Made by a program: the position numbers and the translations under genes. From Actinostola sp. cb2023 (Eukaryota; Cnidaria; Anthozoa; Actiniaria; Actinostolidae), in contig JAUJYZ010000431.1 in the NCBI GenBank assembly GCA_033675265.1, forward strand, positions 308,866 to 372,865: a stretch of DNA of 64,000 nucleotides. The letters are read 5' to 3'. Numbering within the stretch: position 1 is the first letter of the stretch; each line of letters starts with the position of its first letter. Positions 10,101 to 19,369 of this stretch are shown here, in pieces. Under the pieces are notes generated by a model. It saw only the letters and a list, made by a program, of their open reading frames with translations. It ran no database searches and was not told the DNA's origin.

Positions 10101-10613
10101 ATGTCCATTCCACTATTTCAACCAGACCAAGTACGGTATGTAAACTGGTTACCTTCAAAAAACGATTCAGCTTTCCAACTTCATTACAAATCATTGAACA
10201 TTGGACCTCAATTGCATATCAACAAAACTGTTATAGAAGCACTTGATAAAACATTCTTCAGAATAGATGGAAACTTACAACGAAAATTCCAAAAGATAGA
10301 ACAAGACATTGATACGATCACAGAAACGTATGAAACTTCCGACGCTCTGATTGTCGCAAGTGTTGCACTTGGCCTAGCATTTTGTAACAGTACCACTCTC
10401 ATAATATTCCTATGCTGTTACTACAAGATGAACAAACATCAAAATGAACAGATCAATAACTATGTCGTAAAATATCAAAAGAAACTTACTACTGACGAAC
10501 AACAATGTATTGAATGCCAAAATTCTATGGAGTCTACTGAACAACACCTTGAATGTACTCATCTACATTGTCAGGATGATATTCCAACTGATGTTCCAGG
10601 ACAACCGATTTGA
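10101..10613 (+). pseudogene. Env C-terminal part with membrane anchor, out of frame
   Basis: A 170-aa ORF begins just after the env stop, in a different frame. It has a probable membrane span near residues 86-107 (LIVASVALGLAF, then LIIFLCCYY) followed by a basic, polar tail with several Cys. It looks like the membrane-proximal helix, anchor and cytoplasmic tail of the preceding env. A separate small membrane protein is the alternative. Confidence 0.6.
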
Positions 10614-11095
10614 ACTATCAAAAAACTACGGTAACACTGAATCAAACAAAGAACTATGAACTATGAACTATTTTACGGAACAATTTAGATTTAAGAACAT
10701 TGAACACTGATATAACTATACTGCAGTTATTTTCAGATATATTGATTGAACTTTATAATCATATATTTTTAAGTATGATAATCAACATCATTGAGTGTGG
10801 TTTTGATATGACAAACCACAAATTGTATTAAGTAGTCTATATATAAAAAATAAAAAAAATGGAAAAGGAACAAGAAATAACAACAACAACAAAATATATA
10901 TGTTAAAATTATCATTTTATAGTTATTAGAAAACGACAAGGATGATTATATATATAATTATCGCATAAGCTTACAATCTTATATTGATTCTACACATTTA
11001 GTGGTAGCACAAAAAAAAAAAAAAAAAACGGTTCGTTTAAATCAGTATATAATCAAATTTTTTATCGACGGAGCTCTAAATTAAGAAGAGAGCCA
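10614..11095. other. 3' untranslated part of the LTR element with polypurine tract
   Basis: AT-rich, no gene. A run of A lies at 11011-11028. AAGAAGAGAG at about 11083-11092, directly before the 3' LTR, is the plus-strand primer tract. Confidence 0.6.
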
Positions 11096-11765
11096 TGTTA
11101 CACAACAGAATCACTGATTTAATCCGATACTATTAATTGCTGTATATTCTCAAACACTTCTAGATAAGCTAAGTCAATACCATTAAGACTTTAGTTCCAT
11201 TATCTCTAGAACCAGATGGTATTCTAGATCATGCAATTTCTTATAATCTTTTCATTTAGTCTCCTCCTATTTTGGCATAGACCACACATAATTATCTACC
11301 ACACCCCAAGACACTATACTTCGTCAGAACTTCTTATTCCTATTTTCAATTTACAATATTTAGACACAATCAGATAACTTATAATTATTACTATCCAACA
11401 GTGTATATTTAGACACAATCAGATAACTTATAATTATTACTATCCAACAGTGTATATTTAGACACAATCAGATAACTTATAATTATTACTATCCAACAGT
11501 GTAACTTTGTTGCAGTGTTGCAGAAGTTAACTATCTAGAATCTTTAGATTACTTGTACGACTTAGCTACGTATTTGATAATTGTAATCTAGGAGCATATA
11601 GGATATAGCCAATCACAACCCTAGATTATAATGACATTGATATAATGATAGACAATTAGTGCGTCACTATAAAGGTGACCGCACCACAACTTGTAATTAG
11701 TCCTAGCCAGCCAGAGCTTGAATAAACAACGATCCGACCACCTCTGCCTAGAGCCTCCCTTAACA
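11096..11765 (+). repeat. 3' LTR (complete)
   Basis: 670 bp from TGTTACACAACAG to CCCTTAACA. It contains three 49-bp tandem copies (about 11355-11505) starting TATTTAGACACAATCAGATA. A TATA-like CTATAAAGG is at 11668-11676, and AATAAA is at 11721-11726, so U3, R and U5 are in the expected order. Confidence 0.85.
11355..11505 (+). repeat. 49-bp x3 tandem repeat in U3 of the LTR
   Basis: Three essentially identical 49-bp units upstream of the TATA-like box. Their position suggests an enhancer array. Confidence 0.8.
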
Positions 11766-11861
11766 AATTACCTTTTTCAAAGTCAGATATTATTAAATGT
11801 CATCCTAAATTTGAATTTCGTTTTATGTACTACAAATTAAAATTTCAATTAGGAAGTGTTA
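11766..11861. mobile_element. Right terminus of element A (part 2)
   Basis: AT-rich sequence ending TTAGGAAGTGTTACAC, the family's terminal pattern minus the last GGACCCTA. It continues the sequence interrupted at 4657 and is fused directly to the left end of B. Confidence 0.55.
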
Positions 11862-12501
11862 CACAATCAGTGAAAGAAAGTGGCAATTCATATGTTTACC
11901 AACAATAGGTTATTGATCTTCTAATTTCAGCTATTTTTCAATTTTCAAATTTTGTTTTGCTTTTTGAAATTCAAATTTGTATGCCTTTTTTCAATTTTTT
12001 TACTCAGTTCGATAACTTGAAATTTCCCAGGCTTTTTTCTTTAAAACCCCAAAAAATGGTACTATTTTCATGTTTTAGAAATAATTTTGAATGTTGAAAA
12101 TTCATACCCTTTTTCCAAATTTTCTGTCCTGTGCGAGAATATGAAATTTCCCATCTTTTTTTTGCGAGAAGGTGTTTAAAAGGGTGCTATTTTCGTTTTA
12201 TTAAGCTGATTTAAATGTTGTATTTTAACACTTATTTCCATTTTTTCATTTGATTGTGATGAATTGAAATTGAAATTGTTTTCATTGAGCTCGCGTGTCA
12301 GCCACGCACTGCATGTGCCGCAAAATTTCCCGTCAAGAGATTCTCATTTCCCGCCAAAACAGGCTATTAAATCATTTTCGCGCCAAAATATAATGTCAAG
12401 CATTATGTTTTCATTTATCTTCGTATGCCCGTGGAAAAATGCGCGCCAGGAACGGAATACTTTTTGTCCGCCAAAGACTGATCTATTTAATGTGAAACAT
12501 T

Positions 12502-14310
12502 ATGGATGTTTTGGAGGCAAATATTGAGCGTATACGAGAATATCGGCACAACAACCTAACTTATCAACAAATCAGTGAGTTATTCCATGAGAATTTCCCT
12601 GAAGTACGAAGAGGGTTTTCTGTGAGAAGTATTCGTTTGGTATGCACGAAACATGGATTGAAGAAAACAACCGATGTAGAGGTAGACCAAATCGTACGAA
12701 GATGTGTGAATGAGGTATAACAAACATGAAATTCAAATTCTTCTGAATTGATAGTTTATTCGGGACTTATCGTTGTCAAATTCTCTTTTATTCAGGTTGG
12801 TCCAACGTATGGACGTAAATTAATGACCGGCTACGTGCGCAGTAAGGGCTATAGCTTTAGCGGTAATCAAGTTGCTATGTCACTGCGACGTGTAAATCCC
12901 ACAGATCATGCAAGAAGAAGGGCAGATACAGTGCGAAGACAGAATCCGGTACCATACAGTGCACTTTACTATGGCCACAAACTACATTGCGATCAAAATG
13001 AGAAACTTGCTATGTATGGGTGTACTTTATATGCTTTTAATGATGGCCACAGCTCAAAAATCGTCAGATTGTTTTGTATGCCGAAGAAAAATGCTTTGGT
13101 GATATATTCTCACTTCAGGTGAGTTGTTGCCATAACGTTGATTATTGGCTCCCAAAATGTTAAATTGTTTCTTATGACACCAGATCGTCCGAATTTTCGC
13201 AAAACTAGCCTGCCATGCACTATGTCTGTGATACCAGTTGAACCTCCCATAAGCGACCACCCAAAATGTCAAGCTTTGTGGTCGCTTACGAGAGGCGGTC
13301 GCTTACGAGAGGTTCCAACACTTAATTGGAAACTTTTGGTATTTTGGAAAACTAGCGGTCGCTAAGGAGAGGTGGTCGCGGCATACGAGAGTGGTCGCAA
13401 CATACATCAACTTTATTAATCACAACCGGAGGTTCAACTGTAGTATCTTTGTGTATTTTTTAATGTATTTCTTATGATTACTCAACAGAGATGTATTGAT
13501 CAAAGAAGGGATATGGGACACTGTGAGAGTCGATCATGGGACTGAGGCTTGTCTTATGCTGTTTGTTCAGAATATGTTAAGACATCTAAGGCAAAATCAA
13601 GCGTGTGAACCATATGTCCAGACTCGTTCCCGACAGGTAACTTTGCGAGGTTGTAGATTTCATGTGAGCTGATTAAAGTTTCTGAACTCAAATATTATTA
13701 TTTTTGATCTCTTTAGAATCTACCAGCAGAACGAAAGTGGCCCGAGGTAAATCAGCGTGTGTTATACCCAATAAAAGAAACGTTGGTGAGAATGGAAAAT
13801 AGTCTTCTGATAAACCGCCTTGATCCAGTTGAACAATTTTTCATCTCCTTCATAACCATGAATGTTGTCGACGTTGGATTACAAAGGGTATTGGCTTCTT
13901 GGAATTCACATTCAATCGAAGGTTTGTTTCTACTATCACAACAATCGCTCAAAATAATGTCATTAAGACTGCCTATTTATTTCTACACAGGTAAAAACGA
14001 CAGAATTCCGAACTTTGTTGCAAGTAATACCAACAGTCTTAATCCAGTTAATGGAGCCTCTGTGCCAACTTCCGACGAAGTATTATGTTTGTATACCGAA
14101 GCAGGTGGACACATAACTACAGATTGCCATTTTGGCATAGATCCCCTAGCAGGGGATGACATACTTATTAGGAGACGTGACGAAGAATTTGCACAAAATA
14201 ATCACTCTTTCACTGAAATATTCAATAATGTTGTAAATGGAAACGATTTATTTCTAGAACAAGCAGTTAGACATTTCATATTACTTACAAGGAGTTTATC
14301 TTCAACTTGA
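12502..14310 (+). CDS. DDE integrase-type transposase, element B (5 exons)
   Basis: Exons 12502-12714, 12796-13118, 13489-13636, 13717-13921 and 13991-14310 splice with GT-AG to a 402-aa frame with no stop. Exons 3 and 4 have exactly the lengths seen in A and C (148 and 205 nt). The N-terminal HTH-like part contains TYQQISELF. The catalytic set is Asp about 137 in HKLHCDQNEKL, Asp about 194 in RVDHGTE and Glu about 233 in NLPAERKW. The C-terminal domain has AGG, then FGIDPL. Intron 2 carries a TA-type MITE. It faces the RING gene across about 310 bp. Confidence 0.85.
13235..13440. mobile_element. TA-type MITE in intron 2 of transposase B
   Basis: Termini CAGTTGAACCTCC and GGAGGTTCAACTG are inverted repeats with TA at the flanks. 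Internal GGTCGCTTACGAGAGG words repeat. The pattern matches Tc1/mariner-type MITEs. Confidence 0.75.
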
Positions 14311-14623
14311 GCTGATCGAATATACATCTACTCAGTTTCGTATATAAAAATGTAACGATATGAATAGAAAATAAAATATTACTTTAACTAGAATGATATT
14401 AAAATGTCCTACCTAAGCACTTTTCAACGGCACACATTAAAACCTAAATCAACGCTCAAGTCTAAAGTCGGCCCTCAGTCTAATGTCAGATTCAATATAA
14501 AGAACGAGGATAAACATTTAACGAGCATTTTCGTCCTGTAACGGACTGATGCGGCGTGACTGATTGAAATTTGCATATAAAACTCAACAGTTCACAACAG
14601 TCGTTCATTCTACTGATTCTATA
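14311..14623. other. 3' intergenic region between convergent genes of B
   Basis: AT-rich, with AATAAAATA near 14371 as a likely polyadenylation signal for the transposase. No other feature is seen. Confidence 0.5.
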
Positions 14624-15842
14624 TCAACCAAATACAGGTCGAAGTAGGTCTTCATCATCATCATCATCATCATCATTAGAATCTGGGCCAGAATTTACAG
14701 CAGGGCCAGTGTCTACATTAGTGGCTGCAGAAATAGGTGGCATCCTTTGACCCAGCAGATCCATAATTCCTCTAATTACCGGGACCACGTTGTACATGCT
14801 GGTTGTACGGCACAGTGGACATTTCGATATGGATAACGATGAATTAATCCATTGCTCTGTGCATGGTACACACCCAATAAATGCATAACATGCCGAGCAG
14901 CTTGCAGCAGGGAATTGTGCTGTTGAGAGGCATATCGTACATCTCATAATCTCAGCGGCGGTATCTTTGGCAGAAGGGACAGTCGCACTACTAGTTGTGG
15001 ATGTACTCGATGTCGTAGACTGTGCACGTGCATGTGAATCCAAGCTCTGGTTACCAGGTGGATCGATCATTCTTCGTATTTCTTCAATGATGTTTAAATC
15101 AGTTTTACTTCCTCTGCTCTTTCTTCTCAAGTTGGTCACTTCGGATTTCTTCGCAACATAAACTTTACGCGCAGTTTTCCAAAATTGGGCTCCTGGAAAC
15201 ATAGAAATAAAGAACAGATTATATATTGGAAAACATAGAAATGATGGATAATAAAATGCACATACCTTTTGTCATCTCACAGGATACTATCGGCAAAAAC
15301 TTTGAATCTAGTACGGTGACTTCATGGCCAATCTGATCTTGCAGTTTGTCACTCACCGTCTGGACAGTTGAAGAGTTCTCATCAAGCACGAGGTGAATTT
15401 GAAATTTTTCAGTGATAGTACCGTTTCCGTCAATTTCTACTAATATCACAGACTTTTTCCATCTGCTTGCTGATCTTGTAAATTTGGGCCTTTTCAGCGT
15501 CAACGACGGCTGTCCTGCTGGAGGTGGATTCAGTCTGCCACGCTGGATATTTGGCTGTTGGTAAGACAATGGTATCCCAAGCTGGCTCTGTGGATTTTGA
15601 GCGGGATTTTGAGCGGTTGGAGATAGGGCGTCAATAGCATCTCCACTGACAATGTATTTCTTTGTTGGATCGACTACGAAAACTCCATTGTCATTAGATA
15701 TAATTATTTCGTTCTCCCCATCTGAAAGCATGTATACACTGTTGCGGTTAAGTCTAAATATCATTGATACATTATTAAGAGTTAACACTGATTCTCTAAG
15801 CATAACTGAGCGGCTCCCATAAGAAACATTAACAAGCGCCAT
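14624..15842 (-). CDS. RING-finger accessory protein, element B (2 exons)
   Basis: Exons 15842-15266 and 15192-14624 join with GT-AG to 381 aa. The N-terminal domain (about 1-70) resembles that of element C (VNV, then FRLN-x-x-S-x-Y-x-L-x-D). A Pro/Gln-rich linker follows, then a second conserved domain starting WKKSVIL and ending FWKTARKVYVA. A Ser/Thr linker leads to the RING at about 277-320 with ligands CTIC, CSAC, GCVPC and CPLC: eight Cys, with the usual His replaced. The tail is acidic (seven Asp from a TCA/ATC microsatellite). Probable E3 ubiquitin-ligase-like role in the host cell; the two N-terminal domains may bind partners. The function in transposition is unknown. Confidence 0.8.
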
Positions 15843-16496
15843 GCTTGCCACAAGTGAAATTTCTCGTGGGAAAGTCTGGTTATATTCAGGGGGGTTTTAC
15901 GAGACTTCTAGCTGTCAATCAAACAGCAGATTTTAGCGGGAAATCTCGCCAATATTATTGGAGGATCCTTGCACACTAACATTTTGGCGCAAAATCTAAT
16001 TAGTAATAAAGTTTTGGCGGGAATTTGCGGCACATGCAGTGCGTGGCTGACACGCGAGCTCAATGAAAACAATTTCAATTTCAATTCATCACAATCAAAT
16101 GAAAAAATGGAAATAAGTGTTAAAATGCAACATTTAAATCAGCTTAATAAATACGAAAATAGCACCCTTTTAAACACCTTCTCGCAAAAAAAGATGGGAA
16201 ATTTCATATTCTCGCACAGGACAGAAAATTTGGAAAAAGGGTATGAATTTTCAACATTCAAAATTATTTCTAAAACATGAAAATAGTACCATTTTTTCGG
16301 GTTTTAAAGAAAAAAGCCTGGGAAATTTCAAGTTATCGAACTGAGTAAAAAAATTGAAAAAAGGCATACAAATTTGAATTTCAAAAAGCAAAACAAAATT
16401 TGAAAATTGAAAAATAGCTGAAATTAGAAGATCAATAACCTATTGTTGGTAAACATATGAATTGCCACTTTCTTTCACTGATTTTACACGGACCCT
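15843..16496. other. Right arm of B, promoter side of the RING gene
   Basis: This holds the 480-bp right inverted repeat and the short upstream region of the RING gene. There is no coding sequence; an open frame at 15969-16280 is repeat sequence. Confidence 0.6.
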
Positions 16497-16799
16497 AAAA
16501 TCCGTGGCACTTTCCGATATTTCGATTTTCTATATTTCTCTCAAATTCGAAATAGGTAAATACTATTCATTTGCTATCCAAGTGAATGTCTAATCAATCG
16601 TACAATAAAGTAAAACATCTGAACAGATTCTTATTTTTCATGTTAAAACACAGTCTTTGTATTGTCTTATTGTCTATTTGGTATTTACCATTTAATCTAT
16701 TTTCTATTTTCTATTTTTCTACTTGTGTTTGTTTTGGGAGCCATTTTTAAACAGTTAGTTCCGTTGAGTTGAACCTCGTGCTTTACTATCAACATTATT

Positions 16800-19078
16800 A
16801 TGGAAAACATCGACGAGGACTTTATCGTCTCCCTTATAAAGACCGGGAAAACACACAAAGAGGTATCTTCTTTATTGAAATCAATGTTCCCGTCTATAAA
16901 AAGAGGATTTAGTGAGCATACAGTGCGAAAATACTGTTCGCTTCGAAACATACGAAGACCTACTACTACTGAAGTAGACAACCTTGTCAGTCAGTGTGTA
17001 GACGAAGTAAGTATTTTATAAGTCTTTGCAGTCTTTTGCAATGTGTTGTTTTCTCATAGTCTTGATATTGACAGCCCACACTTATGATTGCCCAGGTGGG
17101 CCCGAGTTATGGAAGGAAGATGATGGCAGGCTATGTTTACAGCCAGTATGGAGTTAGAGTTGGCAGGCGAAAGTTACAAAGCTCCCTAAGTCGTGTTTCA
17201 CCAGTTTATCATGAACAGCGACGAAATGACTTAGTACGACGTGCCAATCCAGTACCCTACTATGCTCCATATCATGGTCATAAACTTCATATCGACCAAA
17301 ATGAAAAACTCAAGGACTTTGGTGTTACTCATGTCTGTTTTAGTGATGGTCACAGCAGTCAGATAGTCGGTGTGCTTACAATGCCTATCAAAAATCCGAT
17401 AGTAATTTACGAAGGCTTGTTCAGGCAAGTTGAATACAGAGTCGTTTTCGTATGAGTGGGAAATTTACGGTACCGCGCCGTGTCGTATTGAAAGAGTTTG
17501 ATTGACTGAGATGCATCTGTACGCTTTTTGATTGGTTCAGAAAGGAAGTCACGGTACCGTATATGTTTCCCACTCATACGAAAACGACTCTATACACCGT
17601 AATGACGTTAGCGTGCTATATTAATGCCGTTTATTGTACGCTGAGTCGAACCTCTCCACAACGGCCACCTGACCATAGTTAGTATAACAACTGTCTTTAA
17701 TATAATTGCACTTGAACTCAAATGGGTTACAACAGGGTGCAAATTAATCGCACTGCTCGTAAAGAGGTTCAACTCTAGAGTATAGTAATTATATTTTTGT
17801 CATCACAACAGGCCTTTATTGCTTAGAGATGGTATATGGGACATGGTTCGAGCAGATCATGGAACAGAATGGTGTCTCGTACTTTTTATTCAAAATTACC
17901 TGGCACAGTTTCGTGGATACCAGCAGTGTGATCCTTACTACCAATCAAAATCCACTGATGTAAGTATCATTTAGTATTGTTTGCAACTTTAAGAAGGCCC
18001 CAGCATAGTGCGTCTTGAACAACAAACTATCACTCAGTTCGAAGAAGTTATTTCGTCTGGAACTGATAGTCTTCTTAATTTATAAAGAGGAAAGCAAAAC
18101 CATAAAACCGTATACAGTGAATTACCTCTGGACACCAGGCAAGGTCCCAAGGGTGTCCGCTTTGTAGAGGTTTCACTGCAGTGCCAGGCCTATTTTGCTT
18201 GCTCTCGACAGGAGGTTCATCTTCAGATTATTCAAATAAAATATTCTCACTAGACGTGTATAACAACAATCACAACGCATCCTAATCAGAAGAGCACAAT
18301 ATTCAGAAATTGTTTTACTGATTTTCAGAATCTTCCGGCCGAAAGAAAGTGGGTTGAAATTAATCAAAGAAATAATTACCCCATGAAAGATGCTCTCATC
18401 GATATGCAGAGGCGCTTAGTGATCAATATGGCCGATCCTCTGGTCAAGTATGGGGTCTCGTTCATATCGATTTGTGTTTCAGAAGTAGGCGTAGCAAAAG
18501 TGGTTGCATCTTGGAATGAGCACCCAATCGAAGGTAATAACATTTCATTATAAAACCGAGACATCTCGAGAAACTCGGAAAACGTTAACAGCATGCGTCG
18601 CGCAGCATCCCAGGGCGTGGCCAAGGCATGGGATTTCAGCACTGACACAACGTACACATGTAGTCCATGTACTAGTACAGACAAACACCTAATTACATTA
18701 ATTGAAAATATGAAATATCTGATAAATAGAAACATAAAAAAATATTTGCTTTTAGATGACACTCAAAGAATACCAAATACAAGGGCACAGTTGTCAAGAC
18801 GTGTATCACTGGTAGATATCCAGACAGTCCCTACTACAGAAGAAGCTATCATCCTGTATGAAGCTGCAGGCGGCCGTCTAACAAGAGAGAGTTTATTTGG
18901 GGCCGATCCGCTTCGCAATCATGCTCATCTAATTCAAGAAAGAGAAAGGCTTTTTGGGCAAACGAATCCTGATTTCCATTTCATTCAATCAAGGCTCGCC
19001 AATGGAGATTTAGTTTTCTTTGAAGCAGCTATTACTTCCTTCGTTGAAATTACTAGAAGACTAGCCATGGAGATATGA
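16800..19078 (+). CDS. DDE integrase-type transposase, element C (5 exons, one GC-AG intron)
   Basis: Exons 16800-17006, 17096-17424, 17812-17959, 18329-18533 and 18756-19078 total 1212 nt and encode 403 aa without stops. Intron 2 uses a GC donor (TTCAG|GCAAGT); the other donors are GT. The HTH-like start has THKEVSSLL. The catalytic set is Asp about 136 in HKLHIDQNEKL, Asp about 194 in RADHGTE and Glu about 233 in NLPAERKW. The C-terminal domain has AAGG, then FGADPL. It is paired with the convergent RING gene about 290 bp downstream. Confidence 0.85.
17442..17591. mobile_element. MITE E1 (GAGTCGTTTTCG termini)
   Basis: Inverted arms of about 35 bp run AGAGTCGTTTTCGTATGAGT to its complement ending ACGACTCT, with internal ACGGTACCG repeats. 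It lies just after the GC donor of transposase C. A second copy is at 40878-41060. Confidence 0.75.
17640..17778. mobile_element. Small TA-type MITE in intron 2 of transposase C
   Basis: Termini GAGTCGAACCTCTCCAC and, on the right, AAGAGGTTCAACTC are imperfect inverted repeats of the Tc1/mariner-MITE kind. Confidence 0.55.
18112..18180. mobile_element. Mini-foldback in intron 3 of transposase C
   Basis: ACAGTGAATTACCTCTGGACACC pairs with GGTGTCCGCTTTGTAGAGGTTTCACTG, about 70 bp in total. It looks like an internally deleted MITE. Confidence 0.5.
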
Positions 19079-19369
19079 CAACTTTTATTTTCATTTATAT
19101 GCATTTAACTTGGCATACAGTATGGTGTACTATATATAACAGTGATTATATTCATAACTCGAAATTAGATCATGTATTATTTCAGAGGGATATTAATCCG
19201 TTCATTTCATGGTAACATGACATTATTTGGAACTCAACTATCAATAACTGTTCAGTTCATGAACTAACTTTTAATATTTGGGCTATAGCAAATAAAGAAG
19301 CTAATAATGTCATTTGCACTATCTATAGCCAAACGCAACGTCATGATTGCATGGGTCTATCATGCAGTT

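Larger units (their letters stand above)
4658..11765 (+). mobile_element. Env-bearing chromodomain LTR retroelement, gag and most of pol missing
   Basis: Two LTRs begin TGTTACACAACAG and end CCCTTAACA (4658-6674 interrupted; 11096-11765), with a 4-bp duplication AATT at 4654-4657 and 11766-11769. Inside are a primer-binding-like site, the last part of pol with a chromodomain, a RING-like ORF, an env-like ORF, a membrane-anchor ORF and a purine tract (AAGAAGAGAG) just before the 3' LTR. The chromodomain points to the Metaviridae (Gypsy-type) rather than vertebrate retroviruses. Gag, protease, reverse transcriptase, RNase H and integrase are absent. It is an old, non-autonomous copy of an endogenous retrovirus-like element, inserted in the end of transposon A and itself hit by D1. 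Confidence 0.85.
11862..16496 (+). mobile_element. Autonomous transposon B (transposase plus RING)
   Basis: Inverted repeats of about 480 bp (11862-12345 and about 16015-16496) are nearly identical, sharing ATCAGTGAAAGAAAGTGGCA and an inner GAGCTCGCGTGTCAGCCACG. The right tip is TTTTACACGGACCCTA; the left tip has lost the matching 13 bp or so at the fusion with A. The interior has two convergent intact genes, transposase on plus and RING protein on minus. Arm identity suggests recent activity. Confidence 0.85.

Noticed and set aside
12264..12527. 87-aa ORF before transposase B
   Set aside because: It lies in the inverted repeat arm of B, and a mirror frame exists in the right arm.
13138..13365. 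75-aa ORF in intron 2 of transposase B
   Set aside because: It is MITE sequence between two well-supported splice sites.
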